Below are positions 18,689-28,293 of a stretch of DNA of 64,000 nt, in pieces. This DNA comes from Bacteroidales bacterium (lineage in GTDB: Bacteria; Bacteroidota; Bacteroidia; Bacteroidales; JAADJA01), in NCBI GenBank assembly GCA_020052415.1, contig JAGVPB010000078.1, positions 82,642 to 146,641 of the forward strand, in the 5' to 3' direction. The position numbers were made by a program, and so were the translations under genes. Every line of letters begins with the position of its first letter. Position 1 is the first letter of the stretch. Below the pieces are notes generated by a model that was given only the letters and a program-made list of their open reading frames with translations, was not told the DNA's origin and did not search any database.

Positions 18689-19910
18689 CCCGCAGCGCTA
18701 CAACCGGTCGTACAGCCGCTGCCTTACGGGCAGGGACAAAGCCAGCGATAGCTCCTGCAATAATAAGTATTAATGTAGCCCCCAAAGCAACATTGATATT
18801 GACTTCAGGCTTAGAAAAATAATCGGTGTCAGGGAGATTTTTGGATACAATTTCCAGTAGTCCAACTCCCAGAACAAGGCCAAGATAACCTGCAAACGAG
18901 GTTATTAATATGGACTCCAGCATGATCAGGCTGATTATAGATCCCGGTGTAGCGCCCATAGATTTCCTGATCCCTATTTCTTTAGTCCTTTCTTTTACAA
19001 CGATCATCATGATGTTACTCACACCGACTATTCCTGCTATTATAGTCCCTATCCCGATAACCCAGATGAAAAGCCTTATGTTCGCGAAAAGGGTCATAAA
19101 TTTCATATAATTTTCAACATTATTCCAAATAAAAACAGCCCGCTGATCTGCCGGATCGAAATGATGCCGCTGGGCAAGGTCCTTCCTGATTTCTTCGGTC
19201 ATTTCATTACTCCTGTCAACACTGGCATTTCCTACCGTCATTGCAATAGTGCCGATTTCATTTAACCGGTTAAATACCATTTGACCCGTTGAAAGGGGAA
19301 TATATATTCGTGATACATCCCTGTCGCCTCCGGGATCTTCAAATACACCAATTACTTTAAAAGGAATTCCTGTTACATGGATGTACTTTCCGATAGGATC
19401 CTCGCCCTTGAATAATGCTTTTTCGACAAGATTACCGATTGCCGTAACCTTCCTGCATTCAATCATATCCACCTGGTTCAAAAATCTCCCTTTAACAGGA
19501 ATAAGCTTTTCAACTTCACCATAATCAGGATGGGTACAAAAAATATCAAATGCACCATATTCATTTTTATAAGAAAGGGTATTGTTTTGCCAGATTCTGA
19601 AATTACCGGAAATAAACTCAACGTCTTCTACTTTTTTTATCTGTTCGTAATCTTTATTCCCGAACTCAATGAATCTGCCGGGTTTATATCCTTTATAAGA
19701 AATACTTGTTGTTCCCTGGTTAACCCACAAGGTATTTTCAGCATCGCCTTTGAACTCTTTCTGTACTCCGTTTTCCAGACCATAGCCGGATCCGAGAAGA
19801 ATGATAAGCATAAAAATCCCCCAGGCAACACTAAATCCTGTCAAAAAAGTACGCAGTTTATTTTTATTTATCGTACTATAGATTTCCTGCCATTTATCCA
19901 GATCGAACAT
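18681..19910 (-). CDS. MacB/FtsX-type ABC transporter permease (first paralog)
   Basis: A 409-residue permease clearly paralogous to the next gene: the same start pattern (FDLDKWQEIY), the same first helix (TGFSVAWGIFMLIILLGSGYG), a periplasmic domain and the loop SNIMMIVVKERTKEIGIRKSMGATPG, ending RKAAAVRPVVALRDE. It belongs to the operon of ATPase, two permeases and adaptor. In MacB the ATPase and permease are fused; here they are separate, as is common in Bacteroidota. The exported substrate is unknown (peptide, lipopeptide or macrolide-like molecules are possible). Confidence 0.92.
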   Translation of the reverse strand: MFDLDKWQEIYSTINKNKLRTFLTGFSVAWGIFMLIILLGSGYGLENGVQKEFKGDAENTLWVNQGTTSISYKGYKPGRFIEFGNKDYEQIKKVEDVEFISGNFRIWQNNTLSYKNEYGAFDIFCTHPDYGEVEKLIPVKGRFLNQVDMIECRKVTAIGNLVEKALFKGEDPIGKYIHVTGIPFKVIGVFEDPGGDRDVSRIYIPLSTGQMVFNRLNEIGTIAMTVGNASVDRSNEMTEEIRKDLAQRHHFDPADQRAVFIWNNVENYMKFMTLFANIRLFIWVIGIGTIIAGIVGVSNIMMIVVKERTKEIGIRKSMGATPGSIISLIMLESILITSFAGYLGLVLGVGLLEIVSKNLPDTDYFSKPEVNINVALGATLILIIAGAIAGFVPARKAAAVRPVVALRDE

Positions 19911-19949
19911 GAAAATTATTTAAAAATTCTGATAATCCCACTTAGCCTT

Positions 19950-20663
19950 TCAAGCCATAGATTGTTCTCTGAGCCATTTTTTACGTTCACCATTGGTTAC
20001 TATGGATTCAATAATTCCATCTTTAAGCCTGATTATTCTTTGCGTTTTTGCAGCAATGTCCCTTTCATGCGTTACAATCAGAACGGTAATTCCCATACTG
20101 TTGATTTCTTTAAAGAGATCCATCATTTCCATAGATGTTTGTGAATCGAGTGCTCCGGTCGGCTCATCGGCAAGGATCATTGATGGTTCAGAAATCAAGG
20201 CCCGGGCAATCGCAAGCCTCTGCTTCTGACCGCCTGACAATTCATTGGGTAAATGGTGCGCCCATTCTTTCAGACCGAGTTTATCAAGATACCCCATTGC
20301 TTTTTCATTTCTCTTTTTCCGGCTCACCTTTTTATAATATAGCGGAAGGGCTACATTTTCCATTGCATTTTTAAATGAAATGAGATTAAACGACTGAAAC
20401 ACAAAACCGATGTGTCTGTTCCTGTAATGAGCCGCCTTTTTTTCATTCATGTTTTGAATAAGCTCACCATTAAGAAAATACTCTCCCTGGTCATAATTAT
20501 CGAGAATACCGAGAACGTTTAATAAAGTAGATTTACCTGAACCGGATGAACCCATAATAGAAACCAGTTCACCTTTGCCTATTTCCAGATCAACTCCCTT
20601 TAAAACGTGTAATGTATTCGAACCCGTAGTATATGATTTATGTATGTTCTTTAACCGGATCAT
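19950..20663 (-). CDS. ABC transporter ATP-binding protein (MacB/LolD type)
   Basis: A 237-residue ATPase with Walker A GSSGSGKST, Q-loop FVFQSFNLI, signature LSGGQKQRLAIARAL, Walker B MILADEPTGALDS and the switch VTHERD. It is first in the minus-strand operon, 39 bp before the first permease. The length and the TGALDSQTS motif place it in the MacB/LolD/FtsE group that drives mechanotransmission rather than classic transport. Confidence 0.95.
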   Translation of the reverse strand: MIRLKNIHKSYTTGSNTLHVLKGVDLEIGKGELVSIMGSSGSGKSTLLNVLGILDNYDQGEYFLNGELIQNMNEKKAAHYRNRHIGFVFQSFNLISFKNAMENVALPLYYKKVSRKKRNEKAMGYLDKLGLKEWAHHLPNELSGGQKQRLAIARALISEPSMILADEPTGALDSQTSMEMMDLFKEINSMGITVLIVTHERDIAAKTQRIIRLKDGIIESIVTNGERKKWLREQSMA

Positions 20664-20944
20664 TATTTTTATCTTTATTTACTTTCATTAACAGTTACTT
20701 CTATCTTTGGTTTATTAATACGAGGCTCTATTATCATGCCAACACAAATTTGATTTTGATATTCAAATTATTATAACAAATAATTAACTGATTTAAAACT
20801 GGTAAATTGTTCAGAAATTGATAAAAAGTGTGCGGAGGCGTTCATTCCGGTATTTTAGCACAGGACATTAATGGTTAGGTTTTAAATTAAGAACGGTCAA
20901 TTCTCTGAATTGAATTTTATAACCTGGTAAATTAATTTAAAGGT
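20664..20944. other. AT-rich intergenic region upstream of the exporter operon
   Basis: This region must hold the exporter operon promoter on the minus strand. I see AT-rich sequence but no convincing TAnnTTTG with a partner TTG, and no coding frame. Confidence 0.4.
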
Positions 20945-20979
20945 CAAAAAAAAAGCCGGCTATATATATTATGCCGGCT
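20945..20979 (-). terminator. rho-independent terminator of the S9 peptidase gene
   Basis: The perfect 7-bp stem AGCCGGC/GCCGGCT has a 12-base AT loop and, on the minus strand, is followed by nine T. It lies 22 bp beyond the stop at 21002. Confidence 0.88.
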
Positions 20980-21001
20980 GCTTGTATCTCTGGAAATCGA
21001 G

Positions 21002-22921
21002 TTATTTACTAATATGTTTATTAAGGAATGTTTCCATTGACCTGTAAAATTCAAATCTGTTTTCTTCATTATGGAAACCGTGTCCCTCGTTATCCTTAAC
21101 CAGATATTCCACATCAATACCACGAGCTTTCATTGCTTTAACCATCTGATCGGATTCATCCTTATTTACACGCGGATCATTGGCTCCCTGAGCAATAAAA
21201 AGAGGAACCACAATTTTATCGGCCTGGAATACAGGCGATACTTCCCGAAGCAAAAGACTGTCGTTTTTCGGATCGCCCACCATTTCATAAAACATATCGA
21301 GCATTGGTTTCCAGTAAGGGGGAATGGTTTGCATAAAGGTAAACATGTTGGAAACCCCTACATAATCTACACCGGCGGCATAGAGCTTTGGCTCCTTAAC
21401 CAAACCCATGAGCGTTGCATATCCGCCATAACTTCCACCATAAATTGCAATTCTTTTTGGGTCGGCAATTCCTTTTTCAATTAACCAGTTTGTGCCGTCT
21501 GTAATATCGTCCTGCATTTCGAGTCCCCATTTTTTGAATGAGGCCTGCCAAAAAGCTTTGCCATACCCGGTGGAGCCTCTGAAATTCATCTGGAATACAG
21601 CATAGCCCCGGTTTGCAAGGAATTGTACCTCCGGGTTGAAACCCCAACCATCGCGATGCCACGGGCCGCCATGAGGATTAACTATGACCGGAAGATTTTT
21701 AGCTGTTTCAAGAGTGTAACCTTTTGGAAGCGTTAAATAGGAATTTATAGTCAGTCCGTCGCGCGTTTGATATGTGACTGGATTTACATTCCCCATCTCA
21801 TTTTCATCAATCCAGGGACTTACATCAACGATCTTATCAAGCTTATCTGAAGTTTTATCATATATATAATAGGACCCCAGTGACCTGTCGCTATAGGTCC
21901 GGATGATATATACTGTTTCATCCTTGTTATAAGCGCTGATACCAATTTCATATTGTCCGAGATCTTTATTCAGGCGTTCAAATAACAATCGGGTTTCTTC
22001 GTCAAAGAAATACCTTTCATTTTTCCATGAGGTATATGATGCTGCGGTTATGACTTTTCTCTTATGTGAATAATAAACACCTTCAACATCAAAATCAGGA
22101 TTTTCATAAAGGACATTCAACTCTTTTCCTGTTGCAATATCGAATTCAACAACCACACTTTTATCCCTGCCGAGATTGGAAGTACCGATGACGTTTTTAT
22201 TGTCGAAAGTGAAAAAATAGGGTGAAACATTATCTTTAAAACTGGTCGTAAGTACATCTTTCCATTCGTCTTTTTCGGTATTACGATAAAGAATGCTTGT
22301 GTTAACGCCGTCAACAATGGCGAATGCTATTCTTAACTTTCCATCATGATCGAACATCCAGCCCTGGTAGTTGCCCGGATTTTCGGCAAGCATGGTCATT
22401 TCACCGGTTTTCAGGTTCAGTCTGTAGGGATCAAAAACCTCCGGGTTACGCTTATTCATTCCGATGATCACTTCGTCCGGAATGTCTTCGAGCTCGTCAA
22501 TGATCTGAGTCCTTACATTTTCAAAATCGGTGAAACATTTTAAGTTGGTTCCGTCAATATTAACACCATATAACTTGTAATTTTCATCTCCGCCATTATC
22601 TTTCAGGTAAAGTATCTGCTCATTGTTGGGCCAAAAATAACCTGCTATATCACGGTCTGTTTCACTTGTTATACGAATTGCCGAATCTTTTTCTCTATCC
22701 TGAACGAAAATGTTCATCCTGCTTTCGTAAGGAGCCATGAATGAAAAATATTTCCCATCAGGTGAAATCTGATATGCTGATTTTTCGGGATTCTTAAAGA
22801 AATCTTCCAGTGGAATTAGTTTTGCTTTCATAGGTGCTGGTGGGGTGTTTGTACAGCTTCCAATCAAAAGGACAATTGCCATGATTAAAGAAGACGCGAC
22901 TAATAATTTACTTGTTTTCAT
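21002..22921 (-). CDS. S9-family prolyl oligopeptidase-like lipoprotein
   Basis: A 639-residue protein with a lipoprotein signal (LLIGSC, Cys about residue 23). The N-terminal two thirds is a beta-propeller (DGKYFSFMAP and similar blades). The C-terminal alpha/beta-hydrolase domain carries the catalytic triad Ser497 (YGGSYGGY), Asp582 (GANDPRVNKDESD) and His614 (EGHGFHN). The VIVNPHGGPWHRDGWGF block is typical of dipeptidyl/acylaminoacyl peptidases. It probably hydrolyses oligopeptides in the periplasm or at the outer membrane. It is monocistronic with its own terminator and promoter. Confidence 0.94.
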   Translation of the reverse strand: MKTSKLLVASSLIMAIVLLIGSCTNTPPAPMKAKLIPLEDFFKNPEKSAYQISPDGKYFSFMAPYESRMNIFVQDREKDSAIRITSETDRDIAGYFWPNNEQILYLKDNGGDENYKLYGVNIDGTNLKCFTDFENVRTQIIDELEDIPDEVIIGMNKRNPEVFDPYRLNLKTGEMTMLAENPGNYQGWMFDHDGKLRIAFAIVDGVNTSILYRNTEKDEWKDVLTTSFKDNVSPYFFTFDNKNVIGTSNLGRDKSVVVEFDIATGKELNVLYENPDFDVEGVYYSHKRKVITAASYTSWKNERYFFDEETRLLFERLNKDLGQYEIGISAYNKDETVYIIRTYSDRSLGSYYIYDKTSDKLDKIVDVSPWIDENEMGNVNPVTYQTRDGLTINSYLTLPKGYTLETAKNLPVIVNPHGGPWHRDGWGFNPEVQFLANRGYAVFQMNFRGSTGYGKAFWQASFKKWGLEMQDDITDGTNWLIEKGIADPKRIAIYGGSYGGYATLMGLVKEPKLYAAGVDYVGVSNMFTFMQTIPPYWKPMLDMFYEMVGDPKNDSLLLREVSPVFQADKIVVPLFIAQGANDPRVNKDESDQMVKAMKARGIDVEYLVKDNEGHGFHNEENRFEFYRSMETFLNKHISK

Positions 22922-22965
22922 TGTTAATTTTATTTGAAATATCTGTTAGTTTAGTTTTAAGCGGG

Positions 22966-22994
22966 CAAAAATATTGTTTTTTGGATTACATCAA
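22966..22994 (-). promoter_or_regulatory. promoter of the S9 peptidase gene
   Basis: On the minus strand TTG (22994-22992), an 18-bp spacer and TATTTTTG (22973-22966) fit the Bacteroidota TTG/TAnnTTTG pattern. Transcription would start about 38 bases before the ATG. Confidence 0.6.
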
Positions 22995-23068
22995 CTCATT
23001 TTGCCAAATAATATCACGAAGTAATCGTTAATTTGTCAATTATTTTAAAACGCTTGTTGCCTTTTCAA

Positions 23069-25738
23069 ATGAAGAAAATCTTTAAATACCTGCTCAGGAT
23101 TTTCGTCGGTTTTTTGGGTTTAATCTTGATCATCGTTATCGCTCTTTTGTGTATAGGCTATTATTATGGGGATAAAGCAAAGCAGATCATTGTCACCGAA
23201 ATCAATAAATCTCTGACCACAGAGGTTTCGGTAAAAGAGATTGAACTGAGTTTATTTGAAAATTTCCCTGAAGCAACAATTGAATTTTTTGATATTCAAA
23301 CAAAAGAAAAAAACAGCAAAAACAATAATCCGCTTTTAAATGCCAAAAGTTTATCCCTGCTTTTTGATATTTATGATATTTTTTCGGGTGATTACACCAT
23401 TGAAAAAATGATTCTCAGGGATGCTTCGGTAAACCTTATCGTTTTCGATGACAAATCAGAAAACTTCAACATTATAAAACCGAAAGAAGCTGGAAAATCA
23501 GGTTCGGATATCATCAATCTGAGCAAGGTGATACTGAAAAATGTAATCGTTTCTTTTACCAGTATTTCAGCCGGCCAGGAGTATTTATTCACTATTAACG
23601 AAGGGTACCTGAAAGGAGCATTTTCAGCCGAAAAGTTTAATCTTGATTTCAATGGCGATCTTTATTCTACCCGGATACGATCGGGGAAAAATATTTTTTT
23701 AAAGGATCATCAAATGGATATCAGTTTGACATTTGACGTCAATAAAAAGGAAGGGCTCCTTGCGATCAGAGATTGTCAGGTTGATATCGGTGATATTACA
23801 ATTTACATTCTGGGAACTATTAAATCAGAATTATCAAATAAAAATCTTAACCTGATCATTCATGCCGATAAATTAAGTTTAAAATCAATGATTGATTTGG
23901 TCCCGGAAGATTATTTAAAAAGGATCAGGGAGATTGAACCTGATGGTGATCTTCAGTTTGATGGAAAGATTGCCGGTGATTTTTCGGGTGATCTTTTGCC
24001 AGATATAAAATTCAATTTCAATCTGAATAATGGAGAATTCACATACCGGCGTCCCAATTTTAAAATAAAAAATGTATCGTTTAAAGGAAGTTTCGACAAT
24101 GGTGAACTAAAGTCAAATGAATCATTCATACTGATGCTTTGGGATTTTAAAGCAGGATTAACGGCAGGAAATATAGAGGGAGAGATGACACTATCTGATT
24201 TCGATAATCCCAGGGTTTCTGTTAAGATCAATTCAGCAATTAATCTTGAAAAACTGGATGAGATTATTATGATTGAAGACCTTCTATCTATTACAGGAAA
24301 TCTTAAACTTGATTTTCAATTCAGTAATACTCTGAAAGACCTCAGAAATTTCACGGTTAAAGATTTTATTACGAGCAAAACTTCGGGAGCAATGAAGTTA
24401 AGCGGTGTAACTATCCGGTTAAAAAGTGATCCGGTAATATATTCAGGTTTGGACGGCTCATTTAAGTTCAACAACAAGGATCTTGTCGTTGAATATTTTT
24501 CAGGAAAAATGGGACAGAGTGATTTTAAGATGAAAGGATATTTTGTGAACATACTGGCTTTTGCTTTTTCACCCGGTGAAAGTATAAAGGTAAAGGCCGA
24601 TTTTACTTCTTCCTATCTGAATATGGCAGATCTGCTAAGCGATAAAAAGGATGTATCCGGAGCCAGGTACCGGCTCAGATTTTCCGACAGAATTAATTTC
24701 GATCTTGATCTTGAAGTAAAAAAATTCACTTTCGGAAATTTCAAGGCTGAGGATATTTCGGGGAATGTGGTTTTAAAAGATAAAAAACTAATTGTCAGTA
24801 GTACAACCCTTAATACAATGGAGGGACTAACAACGCTGTCGGGAGTAGTGGACGGGAATTATCCTGACAAATTCCGGATCAGTTTTACCACGGGACTTCA
24901 GAATGTAAATATTCAGAAAATGTTTTACGGTCTTGGTGATTTTGGTCAGCAAAATATCACCAGTGATCATTTACGGGGAAAGCTTGATGCTACTGTATAT
25001 TACAAATCCTTTATTGATCCGGAACTGAATATTGATGCAGCAAGTGTTTATGCACTCGGCGATCTTTCGATCACAGAAGGAGAGCTGATCAGGTACACTC
25101 CTCTTTACAAACTATCGAAATATTTAAAACGCCGTGAGCTTGAACACATCCGGTTTTCAACCCTTAAAAACCAGATTGAAATAAAGGATCAGATTGTTTA
25201 TATCCCGGAAATGTACATAGAATCGAGCACACTCAATTTAAAACTTAACGGCACACATACTTTCGGCAATATTATTGACTATCATGTGGGCATTTTGGTT
25301 TCGGACCTTCTTTCGAAAAATGACAAAAAAAAGGAAGAAGATATTGATGGTATTTTCTCTGAAGAGGACGGCCTCGGTAAGGCTACACTGTACCTCAGCA
25401 TGAAGGGTAATGTGGATGATCCCGACATTCGTTATGATACTAAGGCAGTAACTAAAAAAATTTCTTCCGATTTAAAAAAAGAAAAACAGACCATGAAGGA
25501 TGCGTTTAGAAGGGAGTTTTCAGGACAAAATGAACTGACAGGAACAATCGGTCAGGATGGACTTACCGGAACCGGTACCAATAAGAAGAAAGATTTTAAA
25601 ATTGAATGGGAAGAAGATCAGCCGGATGTTTCAGATAAAATTGAATTGCCTGGCCAACAAAAAAAACAAATGCAGAATCCCCCCGGCAAAAAGGAATTCA
25701 TTATCGAATGGGATGAAGGAAATGATACTATTAAATAG
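23069..25738 (+). CDS. AsmA-family envelope protein
   Basis: An 889-residue protein with one N-terminal membrane helix (FVGFLGLILIIVIALLCIGYYYG), followed by the AsmA N-terminal motif in which a short cytosolic lead and TM are followed by KSLTTEVSVKEIELSLFENFPEATIEF. The rest is a long repeated beta-strand body of the kind now seen as a lipid-transfer groove in AsmA/TamB/VPS13-like proteins, and the last 120 residues are charged and low-complexity (KKEEDIDG, KKKDFKIEWEEDQ). TTG at 23033 would add 12 residues; ATG 23069 is preferred. It is expected in the inner membrane and periplasm, with a role in phospholipid transport or outer membrane homeostasis (inference). Confidence 0.88.
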   Translation: MKKIFKYLLRIFVGFLGLILIIVIALLCIGYYYGDKAKQIIVTEINKSLTTEVSVKEIELSLFENFPEATIEFFDIQTKEKNSKNNNPLLNAKSLSLLFDIYDIFSGDYTIEKMILRDASVNLIVFDDKSENFNIIKPKEAGKSGSDIINLSKVILKNVIVSFTSISAGQEYLFTINEGYLKGAFSAEKFNLDFNGDLYSTRIRSGKNIFLKDHQMDISLTFDVNKKEGLLAIRDCQVDIGDITIYILGTIKSELSNKNLNLIIHADKLSLKSMIDLVPEDYLKRIREIEPDGDLQFDGKIAGDFSGDLLPDIKFNFNLNNGEFTYRRPNFKIKNVSFKGSFDNGELKSNESFILMLWDFKAGLTAGNIEGEMTLSDFDNPRVSVKINSAINLEKLDEIIMIEDLLSITGNLKLDFQFSNTLKDLRNFTVKDFITSKTSGAMKLSGVTIRLKSDPVIYSGLDGSFKFNNKDLVVEYFSGKMGQSDFKMKGYFVNILAFAFSPGESIKVKADFTSSYLNMADLLSDKKDVSGARYRLRFSDRINFDLDLEVKKFTFGNFKAEDISGNVVLKDKKLIVSSTTLNTMEGLTTLSGVVDGNYPDKFRISFTTGLQNVNIQKMFYGLGDFGQQNITSDHLRGKLDATVYYKSFIDPELNIDAASVYALGDLSITEGELIRYTPLYKLSKYLKRRELEHIRFSTLKNQIEIKDQIVYIPEMYIESSTLNLKLNGTHTFGNIIDYHVGILVSDLLSKNDKKKEEDIDGIFSEEDGLGKATLYLSMKGNVDDPDIRYDTKAVTKKISSDLKKEKQTMKDAFRREFSGQNELTGTIGQDGLTGTGTNKKKDFKIEWEEDQPDVSDKIELPGQQKKQMQNPPGKKEFIIEWDEGNDTIK

Positions 25739-25762
25739 AATAATATGCTCCTAATTTCACCT

Positions 25763-26527
25763 TCATGCATTCCCGGTAATCTGGTCCATTACTTCACGTA
25801 TTTCAAGTTTAAAGCCGGTTCCGTGTACATTGGTTATTGAAATACCAGGATCATCTTTCAGGTATTTTCTCAATTTTGTAATAAATACGTCCATGCTTCG
25901 GCCGATGAAGTAGTCGTCGTCGCCCCAAACTGATTTCAATGCCTGCTCGCGTGTCAGCAGCTTGTTTTTATATATACACAGGAGTTTGAGCAGTGCACCC
26001 TCTTTTCGGGTAAGCGTATATTCAGTTCCATCCAGCTTTAAAAGCATATTTTCAAAATCAAAAACAAACCTGCCGATCTCGAACATTTTCTGGTTACTTT
26101 CCGCCTTTCCATTTTGGGCGATGAGGCATCTTTTTAATATTGCCTTTATGCGCATACTGAGTTCCTCAGTGTTGAAAGGCTTTGTAATATAATCATCGCA
26201 GCCAGCCTGGAAACCCTTAATCCGGTCTTCTTTCAAGGATTTAGCGGTAACAAAAATGATGGGAGTAACATCATCATATTTGCGGATATCTTCAGCAACT
26301 GAAAATCCATCTTTTTTTGGCATCATTACATCAAGAATTACAAGGTCGTATTTCTTTTTGGTGAACTCCGTCATACCTTCTTCACCATCATTACATACAG
26401 TAGTATCATAATCCAGAAGTTCTAGATAATCCTGAATTACAACACTCAGGTTTAAATCGTCTTCGACCAGTAAAATTTTCGGTCTTTGGTTTTTTTTAGC
26501 ATTCAAGGTCTTAACTTTTAATTTCAT
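25763..26527 (-). CDS. OmpR/PhoB-family response regulator (RprY-like)
   Basis: A 254-residue regulator with a receiver domain (EDD acidic pocket, phosphoacceptor Asp66 in LVILDVMMPKKDG) and a C-terminal winged helix (YTLTRKEGALLKLLCIYKNKLLTREQAL, then RSMDVFITKLRKYL). A 14-residue basic N-terminal extension precedes the usual start of the receiver. It lies 37 bp after the kinase gene in one minus-strand operon. The pair resembles Bacteroides RprX/RprY in layout. Phased TTAACA repeats upstream of the kinase gene are a plausible binding site. Confidence 0.93.
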   Translation of the reverse strand: MKLKVKTLNAKKNQRPKILLVEDDLNLSVVIQDYLELLDYDTTVCNDGEEGMTEFTKKKYDLVILDVMMPKKDGFSVAEDIRKYDDVTPIIFVTAKSLKEDRIKGFQAGCDDYITKPFNTEELSMRIKAILKRCLIAQNGKAESNQKMFEIGRFVFDFENMLLKLDGTEYTLTRKEGALLKLLCIYKNKLLTREQALKSVWGDDDYFIGRSMDVFITKLRKYLKDDPGISITNVHGTGFKLEIREVMDQITGNA

Positions 26528-26564
26528 ATAAAATAATAGTTGTTATTAATGTTTCAATCAGATT

Positions 26565-27833
26565 TTATACAGGAAACGATAATATAAAACTGCTTCCCTT
26601 ATTCAGTTCACTTTTCAGTTCAATGTGCCCTCCCATTTTTTCAACCATCGTCTTTACATAAAAAAGTCCGATACCATATCCTTTTACATCATGGATATCG
26701 CCCCTCTGCAAACGGTGAAATTTTTTAAAAACAGCATCCTGGTTTTCTTTGCTTATACCGATACCTTTATCTGCGACGGAGATCAGTACTGTTCCGTTCA
26801 GATTATCCGTATTTACAATAATATGGGGATTTTCAGGCGAATATTTATTTGCGTTATCCAGCAGGTTAAAAAGGATATTCATCAAATGATCGTGGTCGGC
26901 ATTTATGATGTGCTTGTGTGCATTTAAATTGGTTTTTATACAACCTTTTCTTTCCTTTACCTGTACATTAAAATTGTTGATGCAATCACGAATAATAACG
27001 TGTACATCCTGTTCCTTTAGCCTTAGTTTGAAATCTTCCTTATCAATAATGGCAATCTGCAGAACACGTTCAACCAGTTTCTTTAACCTGATATTTTCCT
27101 CTGCAATTATCCTGGAATATTTTTGAACTTTTTCGGGTGAGTTAATGATCTTTTCTTTAGCCAGCATCTCGGCTGAAACAGAAATGGTAGCTATGGGTGT
27201 TTTAAATTCGTGCGTCATATTGTTTACGAAATCTGTTTTCATTTCCGAAAGTTTCTTTTGCCTGATGATGAAATAGATAGTATAAAAGAAGCTGAACAGC
27301 AATACAATCAAAAACAAACCCGACATTACCGGAAGAATGATGATCTTGTTAATCAGCATTGCTCTTTGTTGCGGGATATAAACGGATAACATATAGTTAT
27401 CACTCTGGCAAATACATGTTAGTGAGACCTGGTGAGGAGAACTAATTAAATTATTAATATCGCCTTTATAATTTCCCATGATTACCTCTTTATTGATATC
27501 ATGATAAACACCGTAGTAATAGTTACTTCCAATTTGCAATCCGACAAATTCTTTTTTAACCATTGAATCAAGCACTTCCGGATTGACCATGGAAAATAAT
27601 TGTTCGTTCTCCTTGTATAATGTAGGGTCAGCTTTACTCTTTATATCTGCCTTATTCACATCGGAATTCATAAGTTCGGTAACAATAGTTTTTAGTGAAA
27701 GTTTTACACTGTTGTTGAACTGATCTCCCTTTAATGACCATGCATCCCGAACCCAGAAAAGTTGGGTAATCAGCGCGGCGACAAGCGAGATTGATGTAAG
27801 GAAAATTATTACATTTATAACTTTTTTATCCAT
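26565..27833 (-). CDS. sensor histidine kinase (RprX-like)
   Basis: A 422-residue kinase with two membrane segments (residues about 6-25 and 160-188) flanking a periplasmic sensor of about 135 residues that contains a Cys pair (TCICQS). The kinase core has His208 in MTHEFKTPIATIS, the N box NILFNLLDNANKYS, DKGIGI and KGYGIGLFYVK. It is the first gene of the operon with the OmpR-type regulator. A possible -7 element (27838-27845) would give an almost leaderless transcript. The signal is unknown. Confidence 0.93.
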   Translation of the reverse strand: MDKKVINVIIFLTSISLVAALITQLFWVRDAWSLKGDQFNNSVKLSLKTIVTELMNSDVNKADIKSKADPTLYKENEQLFSMVNPEVLDSMVKKEFVGLQIGSNYYYGVYHDINKEVIMGNYKGDINNLISSPHQVSLTCICQSDNYMLSVYIPQQRAMLINKIIILPVMSGLFLIVLLFSFFYTIYFIIRQKKLSEMKTDFVNNMTHEFKTPIATISVSAEMLAKEKIINSPEKVQKYSRIIAEENIRLKKLVERVLQIAIIDKEDFKLRLKEQDVHVIIRDCINNFNVQVKERKGCIKTNLNAHKHIINADHDHLMNILFNLLDNANKYSPENPHIIVNTDNLNGTVLISVADKGIGISKENQDAVFKKFHRLQRGDIHDVKGYGIGLFYVKTMVEKMGGHIELKSELNKGSSFILSFPV

Positions 27834-27874
27834 GAATCAAAATTAGCTTCATTGGGTAAGGGTATTATGATTTT

Positions 27875-27919
27875 TAACAAATAATTAACAGTATTTAACA
27901 ACTCATTAACAACATAACA
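27875..27919. promoter_or_regulatory. phased TTAACA direct repeats, likely response-regulator binding site
   Basis: TAACA occurs at 27875, 27886, 27896, 27907 and 27915, that is at spacings of 11, 10, 11 and 8 bp; the first four are all TTAACA. Direct repeats at one helical turn are the hallmark of OmpR/PhoB-family sites. The array sits between the divergent kinase gene and the small secreted-protein gene. Confidence 0.65.
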
Positions 27920-27932
27920 ACTAAAATCATGT

Positions 27933-27940
27933 TATGTTTG
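27933..27940 (+). promoter_or_regulatory. -7 promoter element of the small Cys-rich protein gene
   Basis: TATGTTTG matches TAnnTTTG. No TTG is present at -33; instead the last TTAACA-type repeat overlaps that position, as in activator-dependent promoters. The predicted start of transcription is near 27946, 30 bases before the ATG. Confidence 0.55.
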
Positions 27941-27975
27941 CATGCAAATAATAATCATAAAAAAAATATAGAAAC

Positions 27976-28272
27976 ATGAAAAAAGTTCTTTTGACAATTG
28001 GAATTATTTCTTTTTTGCTGATCGGTTCTGTAACTGTAGAAACAGTTGTTGCAGGACAAGTGAATACTAAAGTTTGTGACGATCCTCCAAAGAAAGAAGT
28101 GAAAAGTAAGAAATCATGCTGTGCACCGGGCGAAATGAAGAGTTGTAGTGCTCCATGTACCGATAAAACGGCAGTTAAAGAAGACAACAAAAGCAAAGAA
28201 GGAACTAGTACAACTACTGAAACAACTACTGTGAAAAAAGAGACAGAAAAAGTCGATCCTGATAAGAAGTAA
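27976..28272 (+). CDS. small secreted cysteine-rich protein, unknown function
   Basis: A 98-residue product with a signal peptide (KKVLLTIGIISFLLIGSVTVETVVAG). The mature part has six Cys in two clusters (VCDDPPKK, then SCCAPGEMKSCSAPC) followed by a charged Lys/Glu/Thr-rich tail. No family was recognised; the CC and CxxxC spacing could bind metal or form disulfides. It lies divergent to the RprXY-like system, with its own -7 element and terminator, so it is probably a target of that system. A 142-codon frame on the opposite strand lacks such support. Confidence 0.72.
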   Translation: MKKVLLTIGIISFLLIGSVTVETVVAGQVNTKVCDDPPKKEVKSKKSCCAPGEMKSCSAPCTDKTAVKEDNKSKEGTSTTTETTTVKKETEKVDPDKK

Positions 28273-28293
28273 ATTGATAACCTCTTGTTTTTG

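Noticed and set aside
19530..20144. 204-codon frame on the plus strand
   Set aside because: Antisense to the ABC permease and ATPase genes; no motif.
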